From a virus: DNA of 41,771 nt. The position numbers and the translations under genes are program-made. Location: IMG/VR virus record IMGVR_UViG_3300046331_000053, positions 1-41,771 of that record. One strand, written 5' to 3'. This document shows, piece by piece, positions 18,265-26,014 of the stretch (position 1 is the stretch's first letter; every line of letters starts with the position of its first letter). The notes beneath the pieces are model-generated. The model was not told where the DNA came from. It made no database searches and saw only the letters and a list, made by a program, of their open reading frames with translations.

Positions 18265-18499
18265 TATATTAAATCTCGTGTGAGTTGAAGAAAGTTTGTT
18301 GAGCAAACTCCTCGACCCGACACACAGTCACGCAGAGTTATCCCCGCAGGGGCAAAGGTACGTGTTATCAGTTCTAAGAATTGCAATTCCACCGCATAGA
18401 GATGCAGTGCGGAATAACTTCATCGATCACGAGAATAGTGCCCGTCTTTCCGGGCTGTCAGACGCCTTACCGTGGGTCAACGTTCCTAAGGTAGTAGGA
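18265..18499 (-). promoter_or_regulatory. Structured 235-nt leader upstream of the capsid gene
   Basis: No gene of reasonable quality is seen. The stretch holds several hairpins: GCCCG/CGGGC around 18450, CCGCA/TGCGG at 18391-18411, a perfect 12-bp palindrome GAATTGCAATTC at 18378-18389, CCCC/GGGG near 18342-18353 and GTTTG/CAAAC near 18295-18309. The phage promoter motif found elsewhere is not present in recognisable form. In T7 the capsid gene has its own promoter and processing site, so this leader may hold a divergent promoter or RNase III-type site. That is inference. Confidence 0.5.
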
Positions 18500-18925
18500 T
18501 TATTTCGTAGCGCCCTTGAGTTTCTCTATGGTTCTATAACCACCAAGGCCAAGAAGGCCGAAGAGAAGAGTCATCAAGGTATTGAGATCCATGGCAGGCA
18601 TAACTGCCTTGACCTCATAGAGTGTAAGCGTGAACGTAGCGAAGGGCAGGAATACAAACTGGTAGAACAATCCGAATACGCAGATCCATCCTACAGCCGG
18701 TCTCCAGCCTGACTTAAAAATACTGTCAGAGCCAGCTTCGATCTCATTGATCTTCATCTGGCCTGTAGCCAGAGCAGTTTCAGCTTCGAGAACCTTAAGT
18801 TCCCCCGCCTGCTGCAGTTCAAACATCTTCAGCTTGGCTTCTGCAGCCTGCTTAGGATCAGGAAAGATCTTGTCAAAGACCTTACCAGCAATATCGAAGA
18901 GGCCCCCTAGGAGAAGGGGGTTCAT
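18500..18925 (-). CDS. Putative holin of the 3TM (gene-transfer-agent) type
   Basis: The 141-residue protein has an N-terminal amphipathic region (FDIAGKVFDKIFPDPKQAAE), a charged coiled segment (about 30-65) and a C-terminal part with hydrophobic segments (PAVGWICVFGLFYQFVFLPF at about 77-96 and LMTLLFGLLGLGGYRTIEKL near 115-135). SIFKSGWRPAVGW is a signature of the GTA-type 3TM holin superfamily. The position between scaffold and capsid is unusual, since T7 has no membrane protein gene there. It may be the real holin, with the 1864-2079 product as partner or antiholin. Confidence 0.75.
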   Translation of the reverse strand: MNPLLLGGLFDIAGKVFDKIFPDPKQAAEAKLKMFELQQAGELKVLEAETALATGQMKINEIEAGSDSIFKSGWRPAVGWICVFGLFYQFVFLPFATFTLTLYEVKAVMPAMDLNTLMTLLFGLLGLGGYRTIEKLKGATK

Positions 18926-18935
18926 AAATCACCTG

Positions 18936-19724
18936 TTACATTACGTTGGATCGTGCCAGCTTGGCCTGGACCTTTGCACGGAATGCAGGGTCAGCCTTGT
19001 ACTGGGGATCCTTCATGGCAGCAGTCACCTGAGCCGTGGACTCGAAGACATCACCAGCGGAGCCAGCACTCTGGCCACCCAAGAGACGCTTAGGGTCAGA
19101 CCCATTGGCCCTCTCAAACTTGGCTCCCAAGCCCAGAGCAGCCAGCTTGGCCTGATCTGCGTTACCTGAAGAGACTGCAGCATTGTATGCAGCGATCTCC
19201 TGAGGAGTCAGATTGGCCTTGGCCCATGTGGTAATCTCGGAGTACTTCTCGGAGCCACCAACTTCAGTCATGATGTCGGTTTCAAATCGAGCTGCCACAG
19301 CACGTTGACCTTCAATATACTGGTCAACAATCTGGCGGGAATAACCTGCCTTGCTTAGCTTCTCGTAGCTCTCCGCAGACAACTCCCCACTCTGAGCGAA
19401 CTCATTGGAGAAGTCCTGCAAGTCCAAGCCCTTGTCTGCAAGAGCAGCTTCAGGGTCGGCTGGAGGGGTAGCTGCAGGATCTACCGCAGGAGGATCAGCA
19501 GGCTTAGCCTGGCCCAGCTTGGCTTCCAATTCGGAGTATGCCTTGGCCATATCCTCAGGAGACTTAAACTTCTCCGGGAGCCACTGGGGGCGATCCTCAG
19601 GGGGAGTACCTTCAGTTCCCTCGACGGGAGGATTGGAGGCCGCATCGACCTTATCAATCATCTTCTGATCATGATCCGCCGGGGTTACCGGGGGAGTACT
19701 CTGAATAACTACAGTATCAACCAT
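18936..19724 (-). CDS. Scaffolding protein, gp9-like
   Basis: This 262-residue acidic, Ala/Pro/Glu-rich protein follows the portal and precedes the capsid, the gp9 slot. WLPEKFKSPEDMAKAYSELE is the classic capsid-assembly scaffold motif. The C-terminus (MKDPQYKADPAFRAKVQAKL) is also typical: it probably binds the capsid protein. T7 gp9 has 307 residues. The protein is expected to leave the prohead at maturation. Confidence 0.92.
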   Translation of the reverse strand: MVDTVVIQSTPPVTPADHDQKMIDKVDAASNPPVEGTEGTPPEDRPQWLPEKFKSPEDMAKAYSELEAKLGQAKPADPPAVDPAATPPADPEAALADKGLDLQDFSNEFAQSGELSAESYEKLSKAGYSRQIVDQYIEGQRAVAARFETDIMTEVGGSEKYSEITTWAKANLTPQEIAAYNAAVSSGNADQAKLAALGLGAKFERANGSDPKRLLGGQSAGSAGDVFESTAQVTAAMKDPQYKADPAFRAKVQAKLARSNVM

Positions 19725-19734
19725 TGGTTTCCTA

Positions 19735-19917
19735 TTAGTAGTCCGTCAGGATCAAACCATTCGCATAAACACGAATGGACGTTGCCCTTGGATCTACTGT
19801 AAATTTAACTTTTTCTGCACCCGCACCAAAATACTCGATCTTGGGACCCTTAGACTCCTCTGCAGGAGCCTTAGGGGTTTTCTTAGGGGCAGCACTAGCT
19901 GGATTAGCATTAGCCAC
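19735..19917 (-). CDS. Small basic-to-neutral protein between portal and scaffold, unknown
   Basis: This 60-residue protein has an Ala/Pro/Lys-rich N-terminus (MANANPASAAPKKTPKAPAE) and a compact C-terminal part that may form strands (EKVKFTVDPRATSIRVYANG). It overlaps the portal stop by 8 nt and sits 10 nt before the scaffold, so it is surely part of the head operon. It has no T7 counterpart in this slot that I recognise. A head decoration or assembly role is only a guess. Confidence 0.65.
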   Translation of the reverse strand: MANANPASAAPKKTPKAPAEESKGPKIEYFGAGAEKVKFTVDPRATSIRVYANGLILTDY

Positions 19918-21499
19918 CAGGTGCTCCTTGTTCTGCTTGTGCGGTGTCAGCCATGCCTTGTTTCATGAGGGCACCGCCTTGATTGATGAGGTTCGGCATT
20001 GCCTGTTGCATCATCGCCATCTGCTGTGCCTGCTGCTGTTCAGCCTGGAGCTGCTCAGCGGACTTGACCAGACCCTTCATGTCGATACCCAAAGAGGTAC
20101 CCAGACGCTTGAGGGCATCCTCACGGTTGATCTCGGGAGGCAGGTTGGCCATGAGGGCAGCAGCCTGGAAGAAGGCTTGCAACTTGGTCATGTCATTGCC
20201 ACGGCCCAGAGCTTCGATACCAGTCACGATGACGGGCTTGACGGTACCCTTGGGGAGCACCGGCATTTTCTTCTTGCGCTCCATGGAGAACATGATGCGG
20301 TTGACCATTGGGAGCTGCATCTCTTGTGACAGGATCGAGTAGATCCCACCCAGAGCAGCTTCCAGTTCGTTGGCCATGTACCGGATCTCTTCGGCAGTGA
20401 CACGCTCACCATTACGCTGGACTGAGGAGTTCAGCAGGAAGGCGAAGGCAAGGCGTTCCTCAATACGGGTTGCAGTCTCCAGCGCCACACGGAAGTCGTT
20501 AAACTTGTTGAGCTGGAGGACTGTCACGTCCTGATCGTTACCTTCGATGATGGCTCCGTTAGGCGCCTCAGCGATACTCTGTTGGCTGGTGGTCCCGTTG
20601 GGGTTCACCATGAACAGAACCTTGGCTGCGGCGGCAGAGCCTTCCACGATGGACTGAGACAGACCTTCGAGGGACTTCACATCACCCAGATACTCTTCCA
20701 CGTAGGAGCGACCATAGTTCTCTCCGTCCACCTTGGTGAACCGGACGGGAATCCATGGGGACTTGTCCTTCGGATAGGTGCCTTCAGAGCCGGGGACGAC
20801 CTGTCCCTTGATTTCCTGATAGACCTTCCACTTGCCATCTTCGAGATGCACGTGGGTATACAGGTCAACATCCTTCTTGCCGGTGACCTTCTTGTCCTCA
20901 CCCTCAGCATCATGGAACATCGAGCGGATGTCCTTGGGCAGAGCGTCTTCAGCGATGCACTCCTTGACCAGTAGGTCCAACACGTTTCCCATAGGGTCAC
21001 GGCGAACAACATACTTCTCAAGGGGGAACACCCGCATACCGCCCTCATCAGGGAGATACAGCAGGGCGTTGCCGCCTACCAGCAGGTGCTTCATGGCTTC
21101 AAAGCCAGACACCCGGATGGCACCGGATTCGATCTCGGACTGGACGGATCTCTCGATCTTGTTCAGACCCTCCTCAACACTCGCCCTCATGCCTTCCTGT
21201 TGGGTCAACTGCTCCAGAGTGAAATCATCAATCTGGAGACGGAAGAACGGGGAGTTTGGAGGGAGAAGCGCAAGGAGCAGCTTTGAGGCCAAGTTGTTCA
21301 CACCACGGGCACCAATACCCTGATAGGGAGTGTAATACTTCGTGCCGCTTGAATGGCCGCTCGGCGGAATAAGGGTTGGGATTGTATATTTTGAGCAGTC
21401 CCTAGCGCGGTCCAAGAAACTAAGACGGTCATCCGTCGAAAGCCTCTCGTATAGAGCCGCAGCAGTTACCTTCTGCTCGTTGTCGATCTTCTCGTCCAT
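19910..21499 (-). CDS. Portal (head-tail connector), gp8-like
   Basis: The 529-residue protein matches T7 gp8 (536) in length and sequence style. The N-terminal part reads ARDCSKYTIPTLIPPSGHSS and then YYTPYQGIGARGVNNLASKL, followed by LLPPNSPFFRLQIDDF; all are portal signatures of T7-like phages. The C-terminus is Gln/Met-rich (LQAEQQQAQQMAMMQQAMPN), as in many portals whose barrel reaches into the head. It forms the dodecameric DNA gate and binds the terminase. Confidence 0.95.
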   Translation of the reverse strand: MDEKIDNEQKVTAAALYERLSTDDRLSFLDRARDCSKYTIPTLIPPSGHSSGTKYYTPYQGIGARGVNNLASKLLLALLPPNSPFFRLQIDDFTLEQLTQQEGMRASVEEGLNKIERSVQSEIESGAIRVSGFEAMKHLLVGGNALLYLPDEGGMRVFPLEKYVVRRDPMGNVLDLLVKECIAEDALPKDIRSMFHDAEGEDKKVTGKKDVDLYTHVHLEDGKWKVYQEIKGQVVPGSEGTYPKDKSPWIPVRFTKVDGENYGRSYVEEYLGDVKSLEGLSQSIVEGSAAAAKVLFMVNPNGTTSQQSIAEAPNGAIIEGNDQDVTVLQLNKFNDFRVALETATRIEERLAFAFLLNSSVQRNGERVTAEEIRYMANELEAALGGIYSILSQEMQLPMVNRIMFSMERKKKMPVLPKGTVKPVIVTGIEALGRGNDMTKLQAFFQAAALMANLPPEINREDALKRLGTSLGIDMKGLVKSAEQLQAEQQQAQQMAMMQQAMPNLINQGGALMKQGMADTAQAEQGAPGG

Positions 21500-21507
21500 T
21501 GACTTCC

Positions 21508-21720
21508 TTAAGCGGGAATGTTCAAGCCACTACCGGAAGAACCAGTATCGGGCATAGTACGATCAATGCGGAGAGAGCCGCGACCCCGGTTAGCCGATAG
21601 CAGTCCAGCGTCTTTCCGAGAGCTGCCCTCAGCGGGAGCCACAGTAGCCAAAGGGGCTGCTGGAGCTGGGGGTGCCGGTGGTGGAGCTGGAGGCGGAGCT
21701 TTAGGAGATGAGAGGCACAT
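21508..21720 (-). CDS. gp7.3-like small virion or tail assembly protein
   Basis: This 70-residue protein has a Pro/Ala-rich N-terminal half (APPPAPPPAPPAPAAP) and a C-terminal half reading NRGRGSLRIDR and GSGLNIPA. The pattern of a low-complexity N-terminus followed by an RG-S-LR patch and a terminal GxGxNI resembles T7 gp7.3, a tail protein needed for adsorption. The gene lies directly upstream of the portal, as gene 7.3 does. Short length keeps the confidence moderate. Confidence 0.65.
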   Translation of the reverse strand: MCLSSPKAPPPAPPPAPPAPAAPLATVAPAEGSSRKDAGLLSANRGRGSLRIDRTMPDTGSSGSGLNIPA

Positions 21721-21723
21721 AAT

Positions 21724-21912
21724 TCATTTCTCCAGAATGTTCTGGTTCTGTAAGTTGAAGTGGTGTCGAATGAGTCTAACGACCGAGACCTGCCCAGATT
21801 GGAACCTAATGGCATCCACGGGGTCCTGAAGATCCGGGGATCGATCAGGAAATCTCTTTTCCAACACCTCAAGTAATTCTTTAGAGATCTTAGGGAACTT
21901 TAAGTTATCCAT
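21724..21912 (-). CDS. Small protein heading the structural operon, unknown
   Basis: From the ATG at 21912 it is 62 residues (MDNLKFPKISKELLEVLEKR, then QSGQVSVVRLIRHHFNLQNQ). An upstream TTG would add six residues encoded by the promoter motif itself, so ATG is preferred. It has no membrane segment and looks helical. It is the first gene after the 21.92-kb phage promoter and is spaced 3 nt from the gp7.3-like gene. Function not recognised. Confidence 0.65.
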   Translation of the reverse strand: MDNLKFPKISKELLEVLEKRFPDRSPDLQDPVDAIRFQSGQVSVVRLIRHHFNLQNQNILEK

Positions 21913-21916
21913 AGTC

Positions 21917-21936
21917 TTCCAATTGGGCAACCATTA
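21917..21936 (-). promoter_or_regulatory. Phage RNA polymerase promoter candidate 6 (structural operon)
   Basis: The minus strand reads TAATGGTTGCCCAATTGGAA, 17 of 18 positions of the motif shared by the other sites. It overlaps the phoH stop and lies just before the first structural gene. It is the only clear copy serving the late region. Initiation near GGA would leave a very short leader for the 62-residue gene. Confidence 0.75.
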
Positions 21937-22617
21937 GATGCCTACCTTGTCAAAGGCTTTGACCCACATAGCGCAAATACCAGATCTGACGATGTCATCC
22001 ACGGTAAATTCGATGTGGTCTACAGGCATCTTCTGCTTGCTGATCATGTCGATGATGGTCTTCAGTCCCGAAGTAGACCGAAGATCTGACTGCTTGATGT
22101 CTCCATTAAGTAGTACTTTGGACTCGTCACCAATCCGTGTGAGGAACATCTTCATCTCTGCGGGAGATGTGTTCTGAGCCTCATCCAGAATGACGAAAGC
22201 GTTGTTGAAGGTACGACCACGCATCACCTCAAAGGGGACGATGTCGATCTGTTTCTTCTGCATGGCGATGTTGAAGGCACCCTCCCCCAGACAGGCATGA
22301 AGCACGTCTGTAAAAGGGATGACCCACGGTGCCATCTTCTCCTCCATCGTTCCTGGGAAGAATCCCAGAGACCGACCAGAGGCCACGTTAGGACGGGTCA
22401 GGATGATCTTGTCGATCTTCCCTTGGGAAAACAGGGTGGCGGCATAGGTAGACGCAATAAACGTCTTGCCGGTCCCTGCTGGACCCGTCACGATAACTTG
22501 GTCAGAGGATTTAAGAGCCTGAATGTAGGCTGCTTGCTTTTCGTTCTTTGGGAGAAGGATGATCTGACGACCCTCCCCCTCCTTAGCACGGTACTTCGAT
22601 GTGCGTTTAGTTGCCAT
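21934..22617 (-). CDS. phoH: PhoH-like ATPase
   Basis: From the ATG at 22617 the protein has 227 residues. It contains the Walker A motif GPAGTGKT (45-52), followed by ILTRPNVASGRSLGFFPGTM, and the Walker B FVILDEAQNTSP, all standard for the PhoH family. Many aquatic phages carry phoH; proposed roles in RNA or phosphate-stress metabolism are unproven. The start overlaps the reductase stop as TAATG, and an alternative start at 22647 would lie in the reductase tail. It closes the nucleotide-metabolism block just before the structural operon. Confidence 0.93.
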   Translation of the reverse strand: MATKRTSKYRAKEGEGRQIILLPKNEKQAAYIQALKSSDQVIVTGPAGTGKTFIASTYAATLFSQGKIDKIILTRPNVASGRSLGFFPGTMEEKMAPWVIPFTDVLHACLGEGAFNIAMQKKQIDIVPFEVMRGRTFNNAFVILDEAQNTSPAEMKMFLTRIGDESKVLLNGDIKQSDLRSTSGLKTIIDMISKQKMPVDHIEFTVDDIVRSGICAMWVKAFDKVGI

Positions 22618-24602
22618 TAGCGGATGGGACAAGCCCCTGTTGAACAATCTTCACCTTGGATCTCGTCAAAGCTGTTAGCCCGATCGATCTCCATAGGCGC
22701 TATACGAGAAGCGTATTCGTCAAATACTTCTTTGGTTACCACCTCCTGAGGAAGATACTTGTAGCCAAGGTCCGCAGCCGTCTTTGTGGGATCAGCACGG
22801 AATAGGAAGCTCACACCAACGTAGACGTTCCAGTTCTCCAGCAACCAGTCGATGATCGCAGGGACTTCATCCACAGAGTAGGAGATTGTCGCTGAGACGT
22901 TCTGCTGGCACCAGGATTCCATCAGCATCTTGTAACGCTCAAGCTGGCCAATGGCCGACTCAAGGTTGACTTCGAGTGTCTGCTCACGACCGTTGATTTC
23001 CTTCTGGAACTTGTCGAATGGCACGTCATCCCAGCTCACCGGGAAGGTGATCAGAACAGACTCAGTGTCAGTCGGGTTGTCGAACACACGGTAACCCGCA
23101 GCTCGACACATAGGAACCAGAGGATCATACTTCGAGAAGTTCACGTTGTTGAAGACGTACTTTCCGAGGGGCTTGTGTACCCCCTCAGTAGTATCCATGA
23201 TCTTAGACAGCGTCCCGGAAGGTTTGATGGTGGTAACGTTCTTAGGTCGTGGAGTCCCGAGCTGATCAGCCATCGAATAAGCCCCGGCAGTAGCTGTTCG
23301 CTGCAGTTCCTCGTAGTCGTATGATCCCAAGTCAGGCCGTCGAACGATACCTGTAAGGCCCACTCCACAGAGTCGCAGGAAGTCATTGTTAAGGTGCCAG
23401 GCTTCTTGGAGAATTCCGTCATGAAGATCCACACAGGTTTGTCTGTAGTTTGCACGTGCGGCAATATGGACTGCTCGACGAAGTCCCGAAGAGTCACCTT
23501 TGAATTTTCCAACATCAACCTCCGTCAGGTTACAGAATGATTTGTTACCCAACAGGATCTCTGCACAGGGGTTGCAGCCTTTGAACCATGGAGCACGTTT
23601 GACTGCTGTCTGACCATTGATGAAACCTGGCTCTGAGCCACCGGATTCAACCATCAAGTCAAAGATGTGAGCCAGCTCCTTGCGGCTGGGCTTGGCCCGG
23701 AACAACAGGGAGTTGTTCGACTGAGCACGTTGGATGTTTGAGACCCACCAGTCCTTCTTGGCTACAGCGAACTCTTGCCACTCGTCTTCACCATAGGCGA
23801 ACAGAGCAATTTCCGCAGAGCGTCGAGAGCTGAGTACAGTCCCAAGCCAATTAACAATATCAAGGATGTCAATCCGAGTAAGCAAACTGCCAGCGCGGCG
23901 GTTAAGAATGTGAAAAATTGATTCATATGCTTTGGCGATGGCGGCATCACCTGAAGAGATCCAGCCGTAACCCTTCAGTCGTTCACCAGCAGGACGAATC
24001 TGCGAGAAATCGAGTACAAGTTTACGGGCGGGAAATGAATGAGCGGCCAGCTTACCAATGGACTTGGCCCAGGCTTCTGCGGAATCTCCGACAGTGATGG
24101 TCCAGGTTGCGGTCTCTGGGTCCCAGCTTTCGGAGTTTCCTTGCTGTCCACCTTTGTCAGTCCGGGTAGATTTAATTATTTGGAGTTCTGCAATTGGCTT
24201 AGGGAATCCCGTAAGCTGGCCCACAATAGGAGAGAAGCCAACGCCACAACCCTGAAGTAATAGCCACAGAATATCCACAAGGTCTTGAACGGTTTCAGCA
24301 TTTGTGAATGAGCAGTTAAATTGAGAAGCCTCACGCTTCTTTGCGACGTCGGTACCACCAAGCCACAGGGTGCGGCCAGACATCAGGACCTTGCGCTCCA
24401 GCATGAGGGTGCGGAGTTCTTCCAGTTCCTCTAGGTTGTTATTGTCTGGTGCAGCTCGATTCCATAGCCACGCTTGATGGTTAATCACTCGGTCTACAGT
24501 CTGTTCCCAAGTTTCGAAATTCTTCCCAGTGTCATCGGTGGGGCGGTTGTAAGTGCGGCGTGTAATTAGCTGAGCACGGAGGGATGGATTAGCGGTCGTC
24601 AC
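22617..24602 (-). CDS. nrdJ: Ribonucleotide reductase, class II (B12-dependent, monomeric type)
   Basis: The enzyme reduces ribonucleoside triphosphates to deoxy forms and so feeds phage DNA synthesis. The sequence has FNCSFTNAETV, LLLQGCGVGFSP, the active-site region NPCAEILLGNKSFCNLTEVD, KPSGTLSKIMDTTEGVH and a C-terminal redox pair CSTGAC. These fit the monomeric adenosylcobalamin-dependent class; no small subunit gene is present, which agrees. The frame is open to a TTG at 24659 inside mazG. The GTG at 24602 is preferred: it has AAAGG six bases upstream and gives only a 14-nt overlap (661 residues). Such reductases are frequent in cyanophages and other aquatic podoviruses. Confidence 0.9.
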   Translation of the reverse strand: MTTANPSLRAQLITRRTYNRPTDDTGKNFETWEQTVDRVINHQAWLWNRAAPDNNNLEELEELRTLMLERKVLMSGRTLWLGGTDVAKKREASQFNCSFTNAETVQDLVDILWLLLQGCGVGFSPIVGQLTGFPKPIAELQIIKSTRTDKGGQQGNSESWDPETATWTITVGDSAEAWAKSIGKLAAHSFPARKLVLDFSQIRPAGERLKGYGWISSGDAAIAKAYESIFHILNRRAGSLLTRIDILDIVNWLGTVLSSRRSAEIALFAYGEDEWQEFAVAKKDWWVSNIQRAQSNNSLLFRAKPSRKELAHIFDLMVESGGSEPGFINGQTAVKRAPWFKGCNPCAEILLGNKSFCNLTEVDVGKFKGDSSGLRRAVHIAARANYRQTCVDLHDGILQEAWHLNNDFLRLCGVGLTGIVRRPDLGSYDYEELQRTATAGAYSMADQLGTPRPKNVTTIKPSGTLSKIMDTTEGVHKPLGKYVFNNVNFSKYDPLVPMCRAAGYRVFDNPTDTESVLITFPVSWDDVPFDKFQKEINGREQTLEVNLESAIGQLERYKMLMESWCQQNVSATISYSVDEVPAIIDWLLENWNVYVGVSFLFRADPTKTAADLGYKYLPQEVVTKEVFDEYASRIAPMEIDRANSFDEIQGEDCSTGACPIR

Positions 24603-24903
24603 CTGAGCCTTTAATTGTATTTTTGGATTGGCGTTCTGCCAGTTTATGAATGTTGCCAACTGCTACGTCATGGAGATCCATGCCGTTATCTCGAGCAACT
24701 GCAGCGACATGCCACAGCACGTCACCGAGTTCCTTCTTGAGCTTGGCTCGGTAATCGTCCACGTTGCCACCATCGCGGATCATCTTGGCTTCTAGGGACA
24801 GGACTTCTCCCACCTCCCCTGCCAAGTTCAGCATGGCGTACATCGGGTCAGCCGTGGACAGTCTGAAGGACATGGCCTTCATCTGATATTCGGTAAAGTT
24901 CAT
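24589..24903 (-). CDS. mazG: MazG-like nucleotide pyrophosphohydrolase
   Basis: The 104-residue protein has a single MazG fold: LNLAGEVGEVLSLEAK with the E-x-x-E metal ligands, then KKELGDVLWHVAAVARDNGM with the second ExxD set, and a C-terminal KLAERQ. It hydrolyses (d)NTPs or alarmones to monophosphates. It lies between the DUF3310 gene and the reductase, so a role in nucleotide pool control is natural. The start overlaps the upstream stop as ATGA. Confidence 0.92.
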   Translation of the reverse strand: MNFTEYQMKAMSFRLSTADPMYAMLNLAGEVGEVLSLEAKMIRDGGNVDDYRAKLKKELGDVLWHVAAVARDNGMDLHDVAVGNIHKLAERQSKNTIKGSGDDR

Positions 24904-25247
24904 AGGTTCTCTAGTGAAATCAATAGATCAATGTAGTGCTTGGCCTTCTCAAGATCCTTCTTGCCACCCTTGTCCCGCCAACGGGTTATGTACTTCACCA
25001 CGTTGGCCTCACAGTACGGGAGGTTGTTCTTGGTGATGTACTCGATAGGCTGGATGGCCAGAGACTTGTAATGGTCACCACCAACCTGAACGGACAGTGG
25101 GTCTGGGTCAGTACCTATGGCAGCAATGTAGTCCTTCTGAGCCTTTGACAGCTCGGTGAAGGCTTCATCTTCCTGAGGCGTAACCGGGGGTTCGATCTCA
25201 GGGAATAATGGGCGCTGCCCGAAGAACGCACGAGTCATGGTGTCCAT
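24900..25247 (-). CDS. DUF3310 protein, related to T7 gp1.7
   Basis: The 115-residue protein ends with a complete DUF3310 domain: VQVGGDHYKSLAIQPIEYIT, NNLPYCEANVVKYITRW and GGKKDLEKAKHYIDLLISLE. In T7 the gp1.7 protein contains this domain and acts as a nucleotide kinase. Here only the short domain with a 45-residue acidic N-terminal extension is present, so kinase activity is uncertain. It overlaps the exonuclease stop by 13 nt and the MazG start by 4 nt. Confidence 0.85.
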   Translation of the reverse strand: MDTMTRAFFGQRPLFPEIEPPVTPQEDEAFTELSKAQKDYIAAIGTDPDPLSVQVGGDHYKSLAIQPIEYITKNNLPYCEANVVKYITRWRDKGGKKDLEKAKHYIDLLISLENL

Positions 25248-26014
25248 AAAATTACTTTCTTTAGAACGTCATCGTAATCCTCAGCGCGGAGGATACGAGC
25301 AACACGGGCTTGGACCAGAGCTTCCTCTTCGCCAAACCCAGCCTTGGAGTAAGCAGCAACAACGTACTTCCAGTAGATCTCTTTGAGCTGCTTGGGGTTA
25401 GCCCAAGGGGTGCCCTCATCGAGAGCCTTCTGGAGGATCTTCTCGGCACCCACAGGACCAACTCCAGGACAGCCTGCATATCCATCCGTGGTGTCCCCTG
25501 TGAGGGTCTGGATCATGTGCCACTTATCAGCCTGGTGCTCGGAGATCTCGAAGAACTCATCACGTCCAAAGTTGTAGTGCTTGCCGGGGATCGTCTTCAG
25601 ATCCTTGTCGGTTGTGCAAATGATGAACTCGCGGACGGGATCGAGTTTGCTCTTGGTGGTCGCCCAGATACCCAACACATCATCACCTTCAAGGGTGGGG
25701 ATGGTAATGCAGTTGTACTTCTGTGCGTACTGCCTGATCCACTTGAGGAGCATAGGCTTACGGGTCTCTGCACGGTTACCCTTGTAGGTCGGCAAGACAT
25801 CCTTGCGCCAGTTCGCGGAGTCTGAGAAGGCCAGGAAGAAGTTGGTCGCCTCGACCTTCTCAAGGACCCTGTTCAGGGATGTCTCGAAGGCCAGTGCAGC
25901 CTCTTCCTCAAAGGCGTGAAGGGTCCAAAGCCCCTCACCCCAGTCGGTGGCTTTCTCGCTTACTGCTGCTGCTTGGTAGGCGAGGATGTCGGCATCGATG
26001 AGAGCAACACGCAT
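25235..26014 (-). CDS. 5'-3' exonuclease, T7 gp6-like
   Basis: The 259-residue protein has a FEN/PIN-type nuclease core: VALIDADILAYQAA at the N-terminus, FSDSANWRKDVLPTYKGNR, the acidic LEGDDVLGIWA, CTTDKDLKTI, and the helix-hairpin region GDTTDGYAGCPGVGPVGAEK. It removes RNA primers and degrades host DNA. T7 gp6 has 300 residues. Its start lies within the 3' end of thyX by 55 nt. An internal copy of the phage promoter motif lies about 75 nt before its ATG. Confidence 0.93.
   Translation of the reverse strand: MRVALIDADILAYQAAAVSEKATDWGEGLWTLHAFEEEAALAFETSLNRVLEKVEATNFFLAFSDSANWRKDVLPTYKGNRAETRKPMLLKWIRQYAQKYNCITIPTLEGDDVLGIWATTKSKLDPVREFIICTTDKDLKTIPGKHYNFGRDEFFEISEHQADKWHMIQTLTGDTTDGYAGCPGVGPVGAEKILQKALDEGTPWANPKQLKEIYWKYVVAAYSKAGFGEEEALVQARVARILRAEDYDDVLKKVILWTP

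Noticed and set aside
17356-18288. 310-codon plus-strand frame opposite the capsid gene
   Set aside because: Antisense to a clearly identified capsid gene; low-complexity Ser/Val/Leu composition is a shadow of GC-rich codon use.
18320-18415. 31-codon frame in the capsid leader (MKLFRTASLCGGIAILRTDN)
   Set aside because: No ribosome site and it runs through the hairpins; better explained as a structured leader.
24603-24659. TTG start of the ribonucleotide reductase
   Set aside because: Would overlap mazG by 71 nt; the GTG at 24602 has a good ribosome site.
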